Shown one piece after another: positions 56,699-64,000 of a stretch of 64,000 bases of DNA. The position numbers and the translations under genes were made by a program. Below the pieces are notes generated by a model. The model made no database searches. It was not told the origin of the DNA and was given only the letters and a program-made list of their open reading frames with translations. Each line of letters starts with the position of its first letter. The stretch's first letter is position 1. The stretch comes from Streptomyces sp. NL15-2K (lineage in GTDB: Bacteria > Actinomycetota > Actinomycetes > Streptomycetales > Streptomycetaceae), in the NCBI RefSeq assembly GCF_030551255.1, contig NZ_CP130630.1, positions 3,453,501 through 3,517,500 on the forward strand, given 5' to 3'.

Positions 56699-57937
56699 TC
56701 ACTTCCGCCCCCGCGTCTCCCCCAACGTCCCCCGCAACCGCTGTGCCCGCAGCACCAGTTCGAGTTCGAAGCGGCGGTCCGGGTCGTCGATCTCGTCGCC
56801 CCACAGTTCGCGGATCTGGCGGAGGCGGTAGCGGACCGTCTGGGGGTGGACGCCCAGGCGGGCCGCCACCTCCGGTGCCCCGCCCCTGGTTTCCAGCCAC
56901 GCCAGGAGCGTCTCGGCGAGGCGCCGGCCGTGGGTGGGGCCGCGGTGGGTCAGCGGGGCCAGGCAGCGCAGGGTCAGGTCGTCGATCAGTTCCTCCGGCT
57001 GGAGCAGGACCAGCGCCTCCGTGTGCTCGGTGCAGTACAGGACCTCGCCCGCCGGCAGCAGGTCCCGCTCCATCAGCCGTACCGCCGCCTCGGCCCAGCG
57101 CAGCGACTTCGCGGCGTCGGCGAGGGGGACCGGCGGGCCGATCGCCCCGGCCCAGCCCGTCAGGGCCCGGTGCAGCAGCTCGGGTCGGCCCGCGGCGTCC
57201 GGCTCGGGGACGACCATCCGCGGCTGCTCGTACTCCATGTCGAGCAGGACCCCTTGCCCCACCGCGGGCGCCACCGCTTCCCGCGCCGGGCGCAGCAGCA
57301 CGCCCACCGCGACCTTCTGCGGCAGCGGCCAGCCGATCCGCGCGGCCCGTTCGGTCAGCGCGTCGGCCGGGTCGCCCCGGTGGTGTTCGGCGAGCAGCAG
57401 TTCCATCAGGCGGCGCTGGAGGCGTAAGCGTTCCCCGGCCTGCCGTGCCGCCGCCTCCGCGTAGCCGCGTACGGACTGGTCGACCAGGCCGTCGAGGTAC
57501 TCGTAGCCCGCGTCGACCAGCTCGTACATCGCCGGTGGCGGGATGTCGACGCGCTGGCCGATGTCGGCGAAACGGCGCCAGGCCAGCCGTACGCCCATCC
57601 GGTAGATCGCCTGGAGCGAGTCGAGGCTGCGGCCGCCCAGGCCCTCGCCGCGGCCGAACTCCTGGAAGACGCCCGGCGGGACCGTCGGGCGGCCCTCCGC
57701 GGTCTCCAGATGCTGGACGAAGACCTCGATGGCGCGGCGGATGCCGATCAGTGCCATCGGCTCGCCCGACTCGTCGAGGACGACGGGCAGATGCGGGTAC
57801 TCGCGGCGGATCTCGCGCATGATCTCCTCGGCGAGCGCGGGCGCCTCGGCCATCGCGATCGCCGCGAACTGGCGTACCTGGAAGCGGGGTACGTCGTGCC
57901 AGGCCGAGCGGGTGACGGTTGCCGGGTGGCTCGTCAC
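56699..57937 (-). CDS. PucR/CdaR-type helix-turn-helix regulator
   Basis: 412 residues from ATG 57937. Helical N-terminal sensor-like region (EEIMREIRREYPHLPVVLDE; YRMGVRLAWRRFADIGQRVD), a central GGDEF-like/unknown domain, and the C-terminal PucR HTH: AETLLAWLETRGGAPEVAAR, LGVHPQTVRYRLRQIRELWG. Such proteins regulate purine, amino-acid or secondary metabolism genes. A 50-aa membrane peptide gene lies directly upstream (3-base gap), so both may be co-transcribed. Confidence 0.9.
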   Translation of the reverse strand: MTSHPATVTRSAWHDVPRFQVRQFAAIAMAEAPALAEEIMREIRREYPHLPVVLDESGEPMALIGIRRAIEVFVQHLETAEGRPTVPPGVFQEFGRGEGLGGRSLDSLQAIYRMGVRLAWRRFADIGQRVDIPPPAMYELVDAGYEYLDGLVDQSVRGYAEAAARQAGERLRLQRRLMELLLAEHHRGDPADALTERAARIGWPLPQKVAVGVLLRPAREAVAPAVGQGVLLDMEYEQPRMVVPEPDAAGRPELLHRALTGWAGAIGPPVPLADAAKSLRWAEAAVRLMERDLLPAGEVLYCTEHTEALVLLQPEELIDDLTLRCLAPLTHRGPTHGRRLAETLLAWLETRGGAPEVAARLGVHPQTVRYRLRQIRELWGDEIDDPDRRFELELVLRAQRLRGTLGETRGRK

Positions 57938-57940
57938 GGG

Positions 57941-58093
57941 TCAACTCCCCTGGCCTGCTTGCTCATACGTGATCAAGGGGGTGTTCGGCTGGTCGGGTCG
58001 CGCCTCCAGCAGCGCGACGACACCGAGCGCGGCCCCGACCGCGAGGGCGGCGGCGAGCGCGACGGTGAGTGCGGCTGCAAGCAGTCTGGACAT
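57941..58093 (-). CDS. 50-aa membrane peptide (DUF2613-like)
   Basis: From ATG 58093: MSRLLAAALTVALAAALAVG then AALGVVALLEARPDQP, ending TPLITYEQAGQGS. One hydrophobic helix with a polar tail, as in small DUF2613-type actinobacterial proteins. It sits 3 bases upstream of the PucR-type regulator on the same strand. The ATG is better supported than the upstream in-frame start at 58243, which lies in promoter-like repeated sequence. Confidence 0.65.
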   Translation of the reverse strand: MSRLLAAALTVALAAALAVGAALGVVALLEARPDQPNTPLITYEQAGQGS

Positions 58094-58247
58094 CGCAGGG
58101 TCAGCCTCTCTGTCCGGAATACATCCGGAATCTGCGGAATCCGTCCCGAATCGGTCCGGAATCCGTACGGCATCGTCCGAGTCCGTACGGAGGTCGCCCC
58201 ACCCGGGCGTCCCCACCCTGTCTGTCCGGCCCAGTGTCGACAAGACA

Positions 58248-58276
58248 TTGACACTCCGTCAAGAGGCGCCTACGGT
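58248..58276 (+). promoter_or_regulatory. Primary-sigma promoter of the DUF3068 gene
   Basis: TTGACA (58248-58253), 17-bp spacer, TACGGT (58271-58276), 57 bases upstream of the ATG. The hexamers match those of the other promoters named in this window. Confidence 0.75.
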
Positions 58277-58332
58277 TCCCGGCCCATAGAACGGCCCGAA
58301 CTCCGCAATCCCACGCCCCCAGGAGTGCCCGG

Positions 58333-59319
58333 ATGCGCCGTACAGCCTCACCCCTTTCCCTGATCCTGCTGGGCCTCGGCACGTTTCTGCTGGTCCTGGC
58401 GCCCTTGCTCGCCTGGTACGTGGAACCGCGGGCCGCCGTGAACCCCATCGACATCGACACCACCGCCGTCTACCGCGGCACGGGCAGCGTCTTCGACACC
58501 GAGCGGATCGAGACCGTGTCCGACCAGCGGATCACCATCACCCAGCGGGTGCGCGCCAACGTGGACGACAGCGAGCGCAGCGGCAACGCCGTCTGGGACG
58601 TGACGACCACGGTCGACACCGACAAGTCGCTGCCGGCCGCCGACCCGCACGACGCGCTGCTGTTCAACCCGCACCGCTGGGTCATGGATCGCAAGACCAC
58701 CAAGCCGGTGCACTGCTGCGAGGAGACCCCGTACATCGAGGGCGAGGCCTACCTGAAGTTCCCCTTCGACGTGCGCAAACGCTCCTACCAGTGGTGGGAC
58801 AACACCCTCGGCGGGACGGTCGTACTGGACTACCAGGGCACCAAGAAGATCCAGGGCTACACGGGATACCGGTTCACCGGCACGGTCCCGCCGACGAAGG
58901 TCGGCTCCCGGCTGGTGCCCGGCAGCATCGTCGACGAGCCCGGCCGGCCGCAGGTGCTGGCCGAGGAGTGGTACTCCAACCACGGCGTGGAGCTGGTCGT
59001 CGACCAGGCCACCGGCCGGGTGATCTACGCGCAGGTGGGCCCGAGGCAGACGCTCAGGGCGCCGGGGGCGAAGAAGGACGCGGCGGTGCTGCTGGACAGC
59101 CGGAAGATCGCCTTCACCACCGACACACAGAAGGAGGCCGTGCGGCAGGCGAAGCAGGACAGCGGTCAACTGCGCCTGGTGGGCGAGGTCTTGCCGGTCG
59201 GGGCGGCTGTGGGCGGATTCGTCCTGGCGGTGGCGGGGGGCGTTTTGGTGGCGCGAGGGCGGCAGCGACCGGAATCGACCGATACGGCCGTTACGCCAGA
59301 GCCGTCGCTCACGATGTGA
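58333..59319 (+). CDS. DUF3068 (PorA-family-like) membrane protein
   Basis: 328 residues. N-terminal helix (LSLILLGLGTFLLVLAPLLA), a long extracytoplasmic domain (PRAAVNPIDIDTTAVYRGTG; VHCCEETPYIEGEAYLKFPF; GYTGYRFTGTVPPTKVGS; VLAEEWYSNHGVELVVDQAT) and a C-terminal helix (VGAAVGGFVLAVAGGVLVAR) with short basic tail. DUF3068 is an actinobacterial family of unknown function, sometimes grouped with PorA. It precedes a glycan-type cluster, which suggests an envelope role. Confidence 0.88.
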   Translation: MRRTASPLSLILLGLGTFLLVLAPLLAWYVEPRAAVNPIDIDTTAVYRGTGSVFDTERIETVSDQRITITQRVRANVDDSERSGNAVWDVTTTVDTDKSLPAADPHDALLFNPHRWVMDRKTTKPVHCCEETPYIEGEAYLKFPFDVRKRSYQWWDNTLGGTVVLDYQGTKKIQGYTGYRFTGTVPPTKVGSRLVPGSIVDEPGRPQVLAEEWYSNHGVELVVDQATGRVIYAQVGPRQTLRAPGAKKDAAVLLDSRKIAFTTDTQKEAVRQAKQDSGQLRLVGEVLPVGAAVGGFVLAVAGGVLVARGRQRPESTDTAVTPEPSLTM

Positions 59320-59517
59320 CGTGACGTCAGCTCTAATAAAGCCGGAAATTGTCACGTGCGTGAGTAGCCGTGGCGGACGGCTCGGCGAAAACTGTCCACC
59401 CCACCCGAGCACAGTCCGTCCACACCCACCACGCAAGAAGCACTCAGATCCCCCACAGGAACGCAAACCCTCTTCCCCCACACCTCGTTCCGCACCCTGA
59501 GACGAGTTGGAGCACCC

Positions 59518-60708
59518 ATGCCCCAGCACGTGCCTTCTTCTCCCCCACTCTCGGCTTCGCTCGAGCGGGGGGACCCCCACCGCGCCGCGGCCCCACGCGC
59601 CGCGCAGCACCCCTCGGCGCTCCCCCCACCTCCGCGCCACATCGTTTTCCTCGCCCATCGAGATCTGGACAACCCGGCCGCGGGCGGCTCCGAGCTGCTG
59701 GTCGACCGGCTCGCCGACGGACTGACCCGGCTCGGCCACCAGGTGACCCTGCTGTGCGGAGGGCCCGCCTCGTACCGGGACTACCGGGTCGTGTCGGCCG
59801 GCGGCGAGTTCGGCCACTACCTGCGCGCCCGTTCGGCCTTCGCCCGCCAGGTCGGCGACTGCGACCTGCTGGTCGAGGTCTGCAACGGCATGCCGTACCT
59901 GGCGCCCCTGTGGCACCAGGGACCCACCCTGTGCCTGGTCAACCACGTCCACACCGACCTGTGGAAGATGCGGTTCGGCGGGCCGCTGACCCCGGCCGCG
60001 CGGCTCGGCCGAAGACTCGAGCACTGGGCACTGGCCGGTGCCACCCGGCACCGGAGCCTGCTGGTCGCCGTCTCCCCCTCCACGGCCCACGCCCTGCGCG
60101 CGATCGGCGTCGAACGCGACCGCATCCGTGTGGTGCACAACGGCGTGGAGGAGCCCGGCCCACGCGCCGAACGCTCCCCCGACCCGCTGTTCGTCGCGGT
60201 GGGCCGGCTCGTCGAGTACAAGCGGATCGATCTGCTGCTGCGGCTGTGGGAGCGGGTGCGGCCGGTCACCGGTGGCCGGCTGCTGATCGTCGGTGACGGA
60301 CCCGAACGCGAACGCCTCGAGCAACTCGCCGGTCCCGGTGTGGAGTTCACGGGGCATGTCTCCGAGGCCGAGAAACACCGTCTGCTGTGCGCGGCCTGGC
60401 TGCTGCTGCATCCCTCGGCGGTGGAGGGCTGGGGCCTGGTGGTCACCGAGGCCGCCGCCCGCGAGACCCCCTCGATCGCCTTCGACGTACCCGGCCTGCG
60501 CGATTCGGTCGTGGACGGCGAGACGGGCGTCCTCGCGCACGGCGAGTCCTCCTTCGCCGCCGCGTGGTGCACCCTCGCCCTGTCCCACCATCGCCGTGAG
60601 CTCATGGGCAAGGCGGCCCGCGACCGCGCGGCGCGCTATCGCTGGGACCGGACGGTCGGACAGTTCCGTGCGGTGGCCGCCGAGGCGGTGAGGAGCTGGC
60701 CGCCGTGA
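59518..60708 (+). CDS. GT4 glycosyltransferase
   Basis: 396 residues from ATG 59518. GT-B fold: PPRHIVFLAHRDLDNPAAGG at the donor/acceptor entry, VVHNGVEEPGPRAE, FVAVGRLVEYKRIDLLLRLW, LLIVGDGPERERLEQLAG and the EX7E-type HPSAVEGWGLVVTEAAARET. The first ~38 residues are unusual, Pro/Ala-rich and partly encoded by a palindromic repeat, so an internal start may be used. Probably adds a sugar in an envelope or exopolysaccharide pathway. Its stop overlaps the methyltransferase start (GTGA). Confidence 0.9.
   Translation: MPQHVPSSPPLSASLERGDPHRAAAPRAAQHPSALPPPPRHIVFLAHRDLDNPAAGGSELLVDRLADGLTRLGHQVTLLCGGPASYRDYRVVSAGGEFGHYLRARSAFARQVGDCDLLVEVCNGMPYLAPLWHQGPTLCLVNHVHTDLWKMRFGGPLTPAARLGRRLEHWALAGATRHRSLLVAVSPSTAHALRAIGVERDRIRVVHNGVEEPGPRAERSPDPLFVAVGRLVEYKRIDLLLRLWERVRPVTGGRLLIVGDGPERERLEQLAGPGVEFTGHVSEAEKHRLLCAAWLLLHPSAVEGWGLVVTEAAARETPSIAFDVPGLRDSVVDGETGVLAHGESSFAAAWCTLALSHHRRELMGKAARDRAARYRWDRTVGQFRAVAAEAVRSWPP
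59540..59580. repeat. Small palindromic Streptomyces repeat at the GT4 N-terminus
   Basis: CCCCC and CTCG paired with CGAG and GGGGG across CGGCTTCGCTC give a hairpin of the TCCCCCACTCTCGGCTTCGC type that recurs across Streptomyces genomes. It lies within the first 60 bases of the glycosyltransferase frame and adds codons without a shift. Confidence 0.65.
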
Positions 60709-61439
60709 CCGGTCTGAAGGACCCCTCGATACGCCGCTCGCTGGCCCTCTTCCGCGCCTTCCTGCGCGAGCAGCAGGACCCCGAGAGCTGTTACGCGCTG
60801 CTCGCGAAGGACGCCGTCGACCAGGTGGAGTCCTACGACGGCCCCGTCGCCGGCCGCACGGTCGTCGACGTCGGCGGCGGCAGCGGGTACTTCACCGAGG
60901 AGTTCCGGCGCCGGGGCGCCCGGGCCCACCTGTTCGAACCGGACGCGACGGAACTGGGCGAGAAGCCGCCCGAGGGGACGGTCATCGCCGACGGCTACCT
61001 GCTGCCCCTGTACGACGGGGTCGCGGACGTCACCTTCTCCTCCAACGTCCTCGAGCACGTGGCCGATCCGCAGACCTTCCTCAGCGAGCTGGTCCGGGTG
61101 ACCCGGCCCGGCGGGCTGATCTACGTGTCGTTCACCAACTGGCTGTCCCCGTGGGGCGGTCACGAGTGGGCGCCGTGGCACTACCTGGGTGCCGAGCGGG
61201 CCCGCGCCCGCTACCGGCGCCGTACCGGAAGGGCCGCCAAGCACACCCTCGGCGAGAACCTGTTCGCCGTGCACATCGGCCCGACCCTGCGGCAGGTGCG
61301 CTCCCGGGACGACGTCACGGTCGTCTCGGCGCGCTCCCGCTACTGGCCGTTCCTCGCCGAGACCGTGGTCAGAGCTCCCGGGATCCGCGAGGTGGCCACC
61401 TGGAACCTCCTCCTCATCCTCCGGCGGTGTCCACGATGA
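60705..61439 (+). CDS. Class I SAM methyltransferase of the glycan cluster
   Basis: 244 residues from GTG 60705, overlapping the GT4 stop. SAM motif VVDVGGGSGYFTEEFRRRGA, ADVTFSSNVLEHVADPQTFL and LVRVTRPGGLIYVSFTNWLS, a UbiE/methyltransferase-11 pattern. The substrate is probably a glycan or lipid-linked intermediate made by its neighbours. Overlaps the AftD-like gene (ATGA). Confidence 0.9.
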   Translation: MTGLKDPSIRRSLALFRAFLREQQDPESCYALLAKDAVDQVESYDGPVAGRTVVDVGGGSGYFTEEFRRRGARAHLFEPDATELGEKPPEGTVIADGYLLPLYDGVADVTFSSNVLEHVADPQTFLSELVRVTRPGGLIYVSFTNWLSPWGGHEWAPWHYLGAERARARYRRRTGRAAKHTLGENLFAVHIGPTLRQVRSRDDVTVVSARSRYWPFLAETVVRAPGIREVATWNLLLILRRCPR

Positions 61440-64000
61440 CGACGTCCACGGTCCAGGCTCCTCCTCCGGCAGCCGTCCCCAGTACCGCGATCATGTCGGG
61501 GCCGCCCGAGGTCCCGCGCTCGCGGCGCTGGCTGCTGGGATTCTGGGCCGTGGCGTTCGTGCTGTTCCTGGCGGTCCAACCGGGCCGGCAGACCTTCGAC
61601 ACCAAGCTCGGCGTCACCGTCGACCCGGGCCGGTTCATCTCCGACCTCGGCCAGTTGTGGCACGACCAGGGCTCGTTCGGCGGGATCCAGGACCAGTACG
61701 TCGGCTATGTCTGGCCGATGCTGCCGTTCTACTGGCTGGGCCACGCCGTGCAGTTGCCGGTGTGGCTGGTGGAGCGGCTGTGGCTGTCGCTGGTGGTGTC
61801 GGTCGCCTTCTGGGGCGCGCTGCGGCTCGCCGAGCGGCTGCGTATCGGCAGTGGCGCGTCCCGGCTGCTGGCCGCCGTGGCGTACGCGCTGTGGCCGGTG
61901 TTCACGATCGTCGTCGGCTCGACGTCGGCGGCCGCGCTGCCCGGCGCCTTCCTGCCCTGGGTGCTGCTCCCGCTGGCCGACGAACGCTACAGCGCCCGGG
62001 TCGCGGCCCTGCGCTCGGCGCTGCTGGTGCCGTTCATGGGCGGCGTCAACGCGGCCTCGACGCTCGCCGCCCTGCTCCCGGCGGGCCTGTACCTGCTCTC
62101 CCGCCCGCCCGGGCCCAGGCAGCGGGGGCTCATCGCCTGGTGGACGCCGGGCGTGATCCTGGCGACGGCCTGGTGGTGGATCCCGCTGCTGCTGCTCGGC
62201 ACCTACGGCGAGAACTTCCTGCCGTACGTGGAGAGTTCGCATACGACGACCGAGACCATGTCGGCGACGGAGGCGCTGCGCGGCGGTGGGAACTGGGTCG
62301 CCTATCTGCACCTCGTTCAGGCGTGGCTGCCGGCCGGCTGGACGGTGGCGTCCGCGGTGGTCGTGATCGTCTGCTCGGCGCTCGCCGCCGGCCTTGGCCT
62401 CGCGGGACTGGCCCGGCGGGACATGCCGGAGCGCCGCTGGCTGGTGCTGACCGTGCTGACGGCGGCGCTGGTCCTGCTCGCCGGGTACGGCGGCGCGTTC
62501 GGCGCTCCCTTCCACGGGGCGGTGCAGGACTGGCTGGACGGGACCCTGGCGCCCTTCCGGAACGTCTACAAGTTCCAGGTGGGCCTCGCTCTCGCGCTGG
62601 TGCTGGGGATCGCCCACCTGGTGGGCGTGGCCTCCGAGACACGCGGCGCCCGCCGGGTGCGGGGCCGCCGTTTCGCCCCGCTGATCGCGGCCGTCCTGAT
62701 CCTGCCCGGCCTGCTGTGGCCGTACCTCAACGGCTCGATCCTCAACCCCGGTTCCTTCCAGGAGCTGCCCAAGTACTGGCAGGCCACGGCCGACCGGCTG
62801 GAGAAGGACTCCCCCGACTCACGCGCCCTGGTCGTCCCCGCGACCGCGCACGGCATCTACACCTGGGGCTCCCCCATCGACCAGCCCCTCGACGCGCTCG
62901 CCGAGTCCCGCTGGGCGCAGCGTGACTACGTCCCCTTCGGCACCCCCGGCAACCGGCGCGCGATGGACGCGGTCGAGCAAGCGCTGCTGACCGGCGGCGA
63001 AGTCCCGGGCCTGGCCGACTATCTGAGCCGCGCGGGCATCTACTACGTCGTCGTCCGCAACGACCTCGACCCCGACCAGATCGGCTACACCCCGTCCTCG
63101 ACCGTGAAGCGGACGCTGGAGCAGTCCGGCTACCAGCGGGTGACCGGACTCGGCCCGGTCATGACGGGCGGCCGGATCGCGCACGACACCCCCCTCCAGG
63201 TGGAAGGCCTGTACCCGAGGCAGCGGGCGGTGGAGATCTACCGGCCGGCGAGCGCGGACGTGCCGCGCCCCGGCCAGGCCCGGCTGACGCCGGTCGCCGA
63301 CACGGCCGTCGTGTCCGGCGGTCCTGAGGCGCTGCTGCCGCTGGCCTCGGAGCTGCGCGGCCGGGCGACGGTCCTGACCGGCGACAACCATCCCGGGCTC
63401 GGCACTCCGCCGCTCCAGGTGGTGGGTGACGGTCTGCGCCGCGCTGACACGCGGTTCGGCCTGGTCAACGCCAACACGTCGTACACGTACACCCGGAACG
63501 AGCGCAACGCGTCCGGCGCCGCGCAGGACGCCGGTGAGAAACCGCACCAGATCCTGCCGGCCAAGGGCCTGGACCACCAGACGGTGGCCGAACTGCGCGG
63601 CGCCCGCTCCGTCACGGCCTCCTCGTACGGCAACTGGCTCTTCCATCTCCCGCAGTTCGATCCGGTGAACGCCTTCGACGGCAACCCGGACACGGCGTGG
63701 ACGGAGGGCGTGGCGGGCTCGCCCAACGGCCAGTGGCTGCGGATCGCCTTCACCGACGACGCGTACGACATGCCGTCGTCCTTCAAGGTCACGCCGTTGC
63801 CGCAGGAGAGCGTGCGGTCGGCGGCGACGCGGGTGCGGGTGGAGACGGAGAAGGGGTCGGTGAGCAGCTTCCTCCGCCCCGACGGCTCGACGCAGACCGT
63901 CAAAGCGCCTGCGGGCGCGACGAGTTGGATGAAGCTGACGATCACCGACTCGGTGGCCCGGCGCACCGGTCTCGCGGGCGCCGGCTTCTCCGAGATCGGT
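61436..64000 (+). CDS. AftD-like alpha-(1->3)-arabinofuranosyltransferase family (DUF3367), 3' end outside the window
   Basis: ATG 61436 opens a frame of 855 codons with no stop before 64000. The N-terminal half has about ten helices (LLGFWAVAFVLFLAVQPGRQ; WLSLVVSVAFWGALRLAERL; VILATAWWWIPLLLLGTYGE; VVVIVCSALAAGLGLAGLAR) with a GT-C style luminal loop (FDTKLGVTVDPGRFISDLGQ). The later part is extracytoplasmic and includes an F5/8-type carbohydrate-binding region (FDPVNAFDGNPDTAWTEG). This is the layout of AftD, which adds arabinofuranose to mycobacterial arabinan. Streptomyces make no arabinogalactan wall, so the acceptor is an open question. Confidence 0.85.
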   Translation, partial: MTTSTVQAPPPAAVPSTAIMSGPPEVPRSRRWLLGFWAVAFVLFLAVQPGRQTFDTKLGVTVDPGRFISDLGQLWHDQGSFGGIQDQYVGYVWPMLPFYWLGHAVQLPVWLVERLWLSLVVSVAFWGALRLAERLRIGSGASRLLAAVAYALWPVFTIVVGSTSAAALPGAFLPWVLLPLADERYSARVAALRSALLVPFMGGVNAASTLAALLPAGLYLLSRPPGPRQRGLIAWWTPGVILATAWWWIPLLLLGTYGENFLPYVESSHTTTETMSATEALRGGGNWVAYLHLVQAWLPAGWTVASAVVVIVCSALAAGLGLAGLARRDMPERRWLVLTVLTAALVLLAGYGGAFGAPFHGAVQDWLDGTLAPFRNVYKFQVGLALALVLGIAHLVGVASETRGARRVRGRRFAPLIAAVLILPGLLWPYLNGSILNPGSFQELPKYWQATADRLEKDSPDSRALVVPATAHGIYTWGSPIDQPLDALAESRWAQRDYVPFGTPGNRRAMDAVEQALLTGGEVPGLADYLSRAGIYYVVVRNDLDPDQIGYTPSSTVKRTLEQSGYQRVTGLGPVMTGGRIAHDTPLQVEGLYPRQRAVEIYRPASADVPRPGQARLTPVADTAVVSGGPEALLPLASELRGRATVLTGDNHPGLGTPPLQVVGDGLRRADTRFGLVNANTSYTYTRNERNASGAAQDAGEKPHQILPAKGLDHQTVAELRGARSVTASSYGNWLFHLPQFDPVNAFDGNPDTAWTEGVAGSPNGQWLRIAFTDDAYDMPSSFKVTPLPQESVRSAATRVRVETEKGSVSSFLRPDGSTQTVKAPAGATSWMKLTITDSVARRTGLAGAGFSEIG

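Noticed and set aside
55781..57822. Rightward open frames across the 119-bp repeats
   Set aside because: The repeat period is not a multiple of three, so the frames change in each unit and then run antisense to the PucR-type gene.
1..64000. tRNA or rRNA genes
   Set aside because: No cloverleaf with CCA-type acceptor or conserved rRNA segments was found by eye.

Overview
The window is chromosomal DNA of a Streptomyces or a very close relative. It has high-GC codon usage with rare TTA codons, GGAGG-type ribosome binding sites with many GTG/TTG starts, twin-arginine signal peptides, an SCO2400-family protein, and the small palindromic repeats typical of the genus. Both edges cut genes: a helix-turn-helix regulator at the left and an AftD-like membrane glycosyltransferase at the right.

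Layout. 1-12 kb holds assorted regulators and enzymes: a DUF5937-like regulator, RidA, LysR, a secreted pyroglutamyl-peptidase-like protein, a MarR-like regulator behind a SoxR-type operator, EI24, a secreted M14 carboxypeptidase coupled to a serine beta-lactamase-fold hydrolase, and a divergent CurA-like reductase/MarR pair. 12-16 kb is a mobile island: a DDE transposase, a GNAT gene, and a complete group II intron lying antisense at the GNAT stop codon. 16-21 kb holds a compact leftward operon that looks like an undescribed RiPP-type system: two small proteins, a 39-aa candidate precursor, an asparagine-synthetase-like ligase without a glutaminase cysteine, and a SAM methyltransferase. A divergent XRE/TPR regulator there is split by a frameshift, and HIT and P-loop kinase genes follow. 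22-23 kb is an SCO2400-family protein.

23-32 kb is a sugar operon: an enolase-superfamily dehydratase, a zinc dehydrogenase, a U32-like protein, a ChvE/GguA/GguB-type monosaccharide ABC transporter and a Tat-exported aldose epimerase. 32-35 kb holds a HisC-like aminotransferase whose ribosome binding site lies in a long inverted repeat, and a broken TnpB. 35-48 kb is dominated by arabinan/galactan use: two GH43 arabinanases, a GH51 arabinofuranosidase, an oligosaccharide ABC importer and a degenerate GH35 protein. The promoters of the lone GH43 gene and of the importer operon are nearly identical. 48-51.5 kb is an ImmA/IrrE-like peptidase - MAB_1171c-like membrane protein - FAD oxidoreductase operon. 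52-54 kb encodes an IclR regulator coupled to an SMP-30 lactonase. A 17-bp motif in front of iclR recurs in front of the 23-kb sugar operon, linking the two. A sortase (LASTG) substrate, a PucR-type regulator and a DUF3068-GT4-methyltransferase-AftD-like cluster finish the window. Two minisatellites (60-bp and 119-bp units) each sit between convergent genes.

The genes probably work together as follows. Secreted GH43 enzymes release arabino-oligosaccharides, the 44.8-48.0 kb importer takes them up, GH51 hydrolyses them inside, and GguAB-type uptake with lactonase, dehydratase and dehydrogenase could handle monosaccharides by an oxidative route. This reconstruction is inference from gene content and shared operators. 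All calls come from reading the sequence; no database search was possible.
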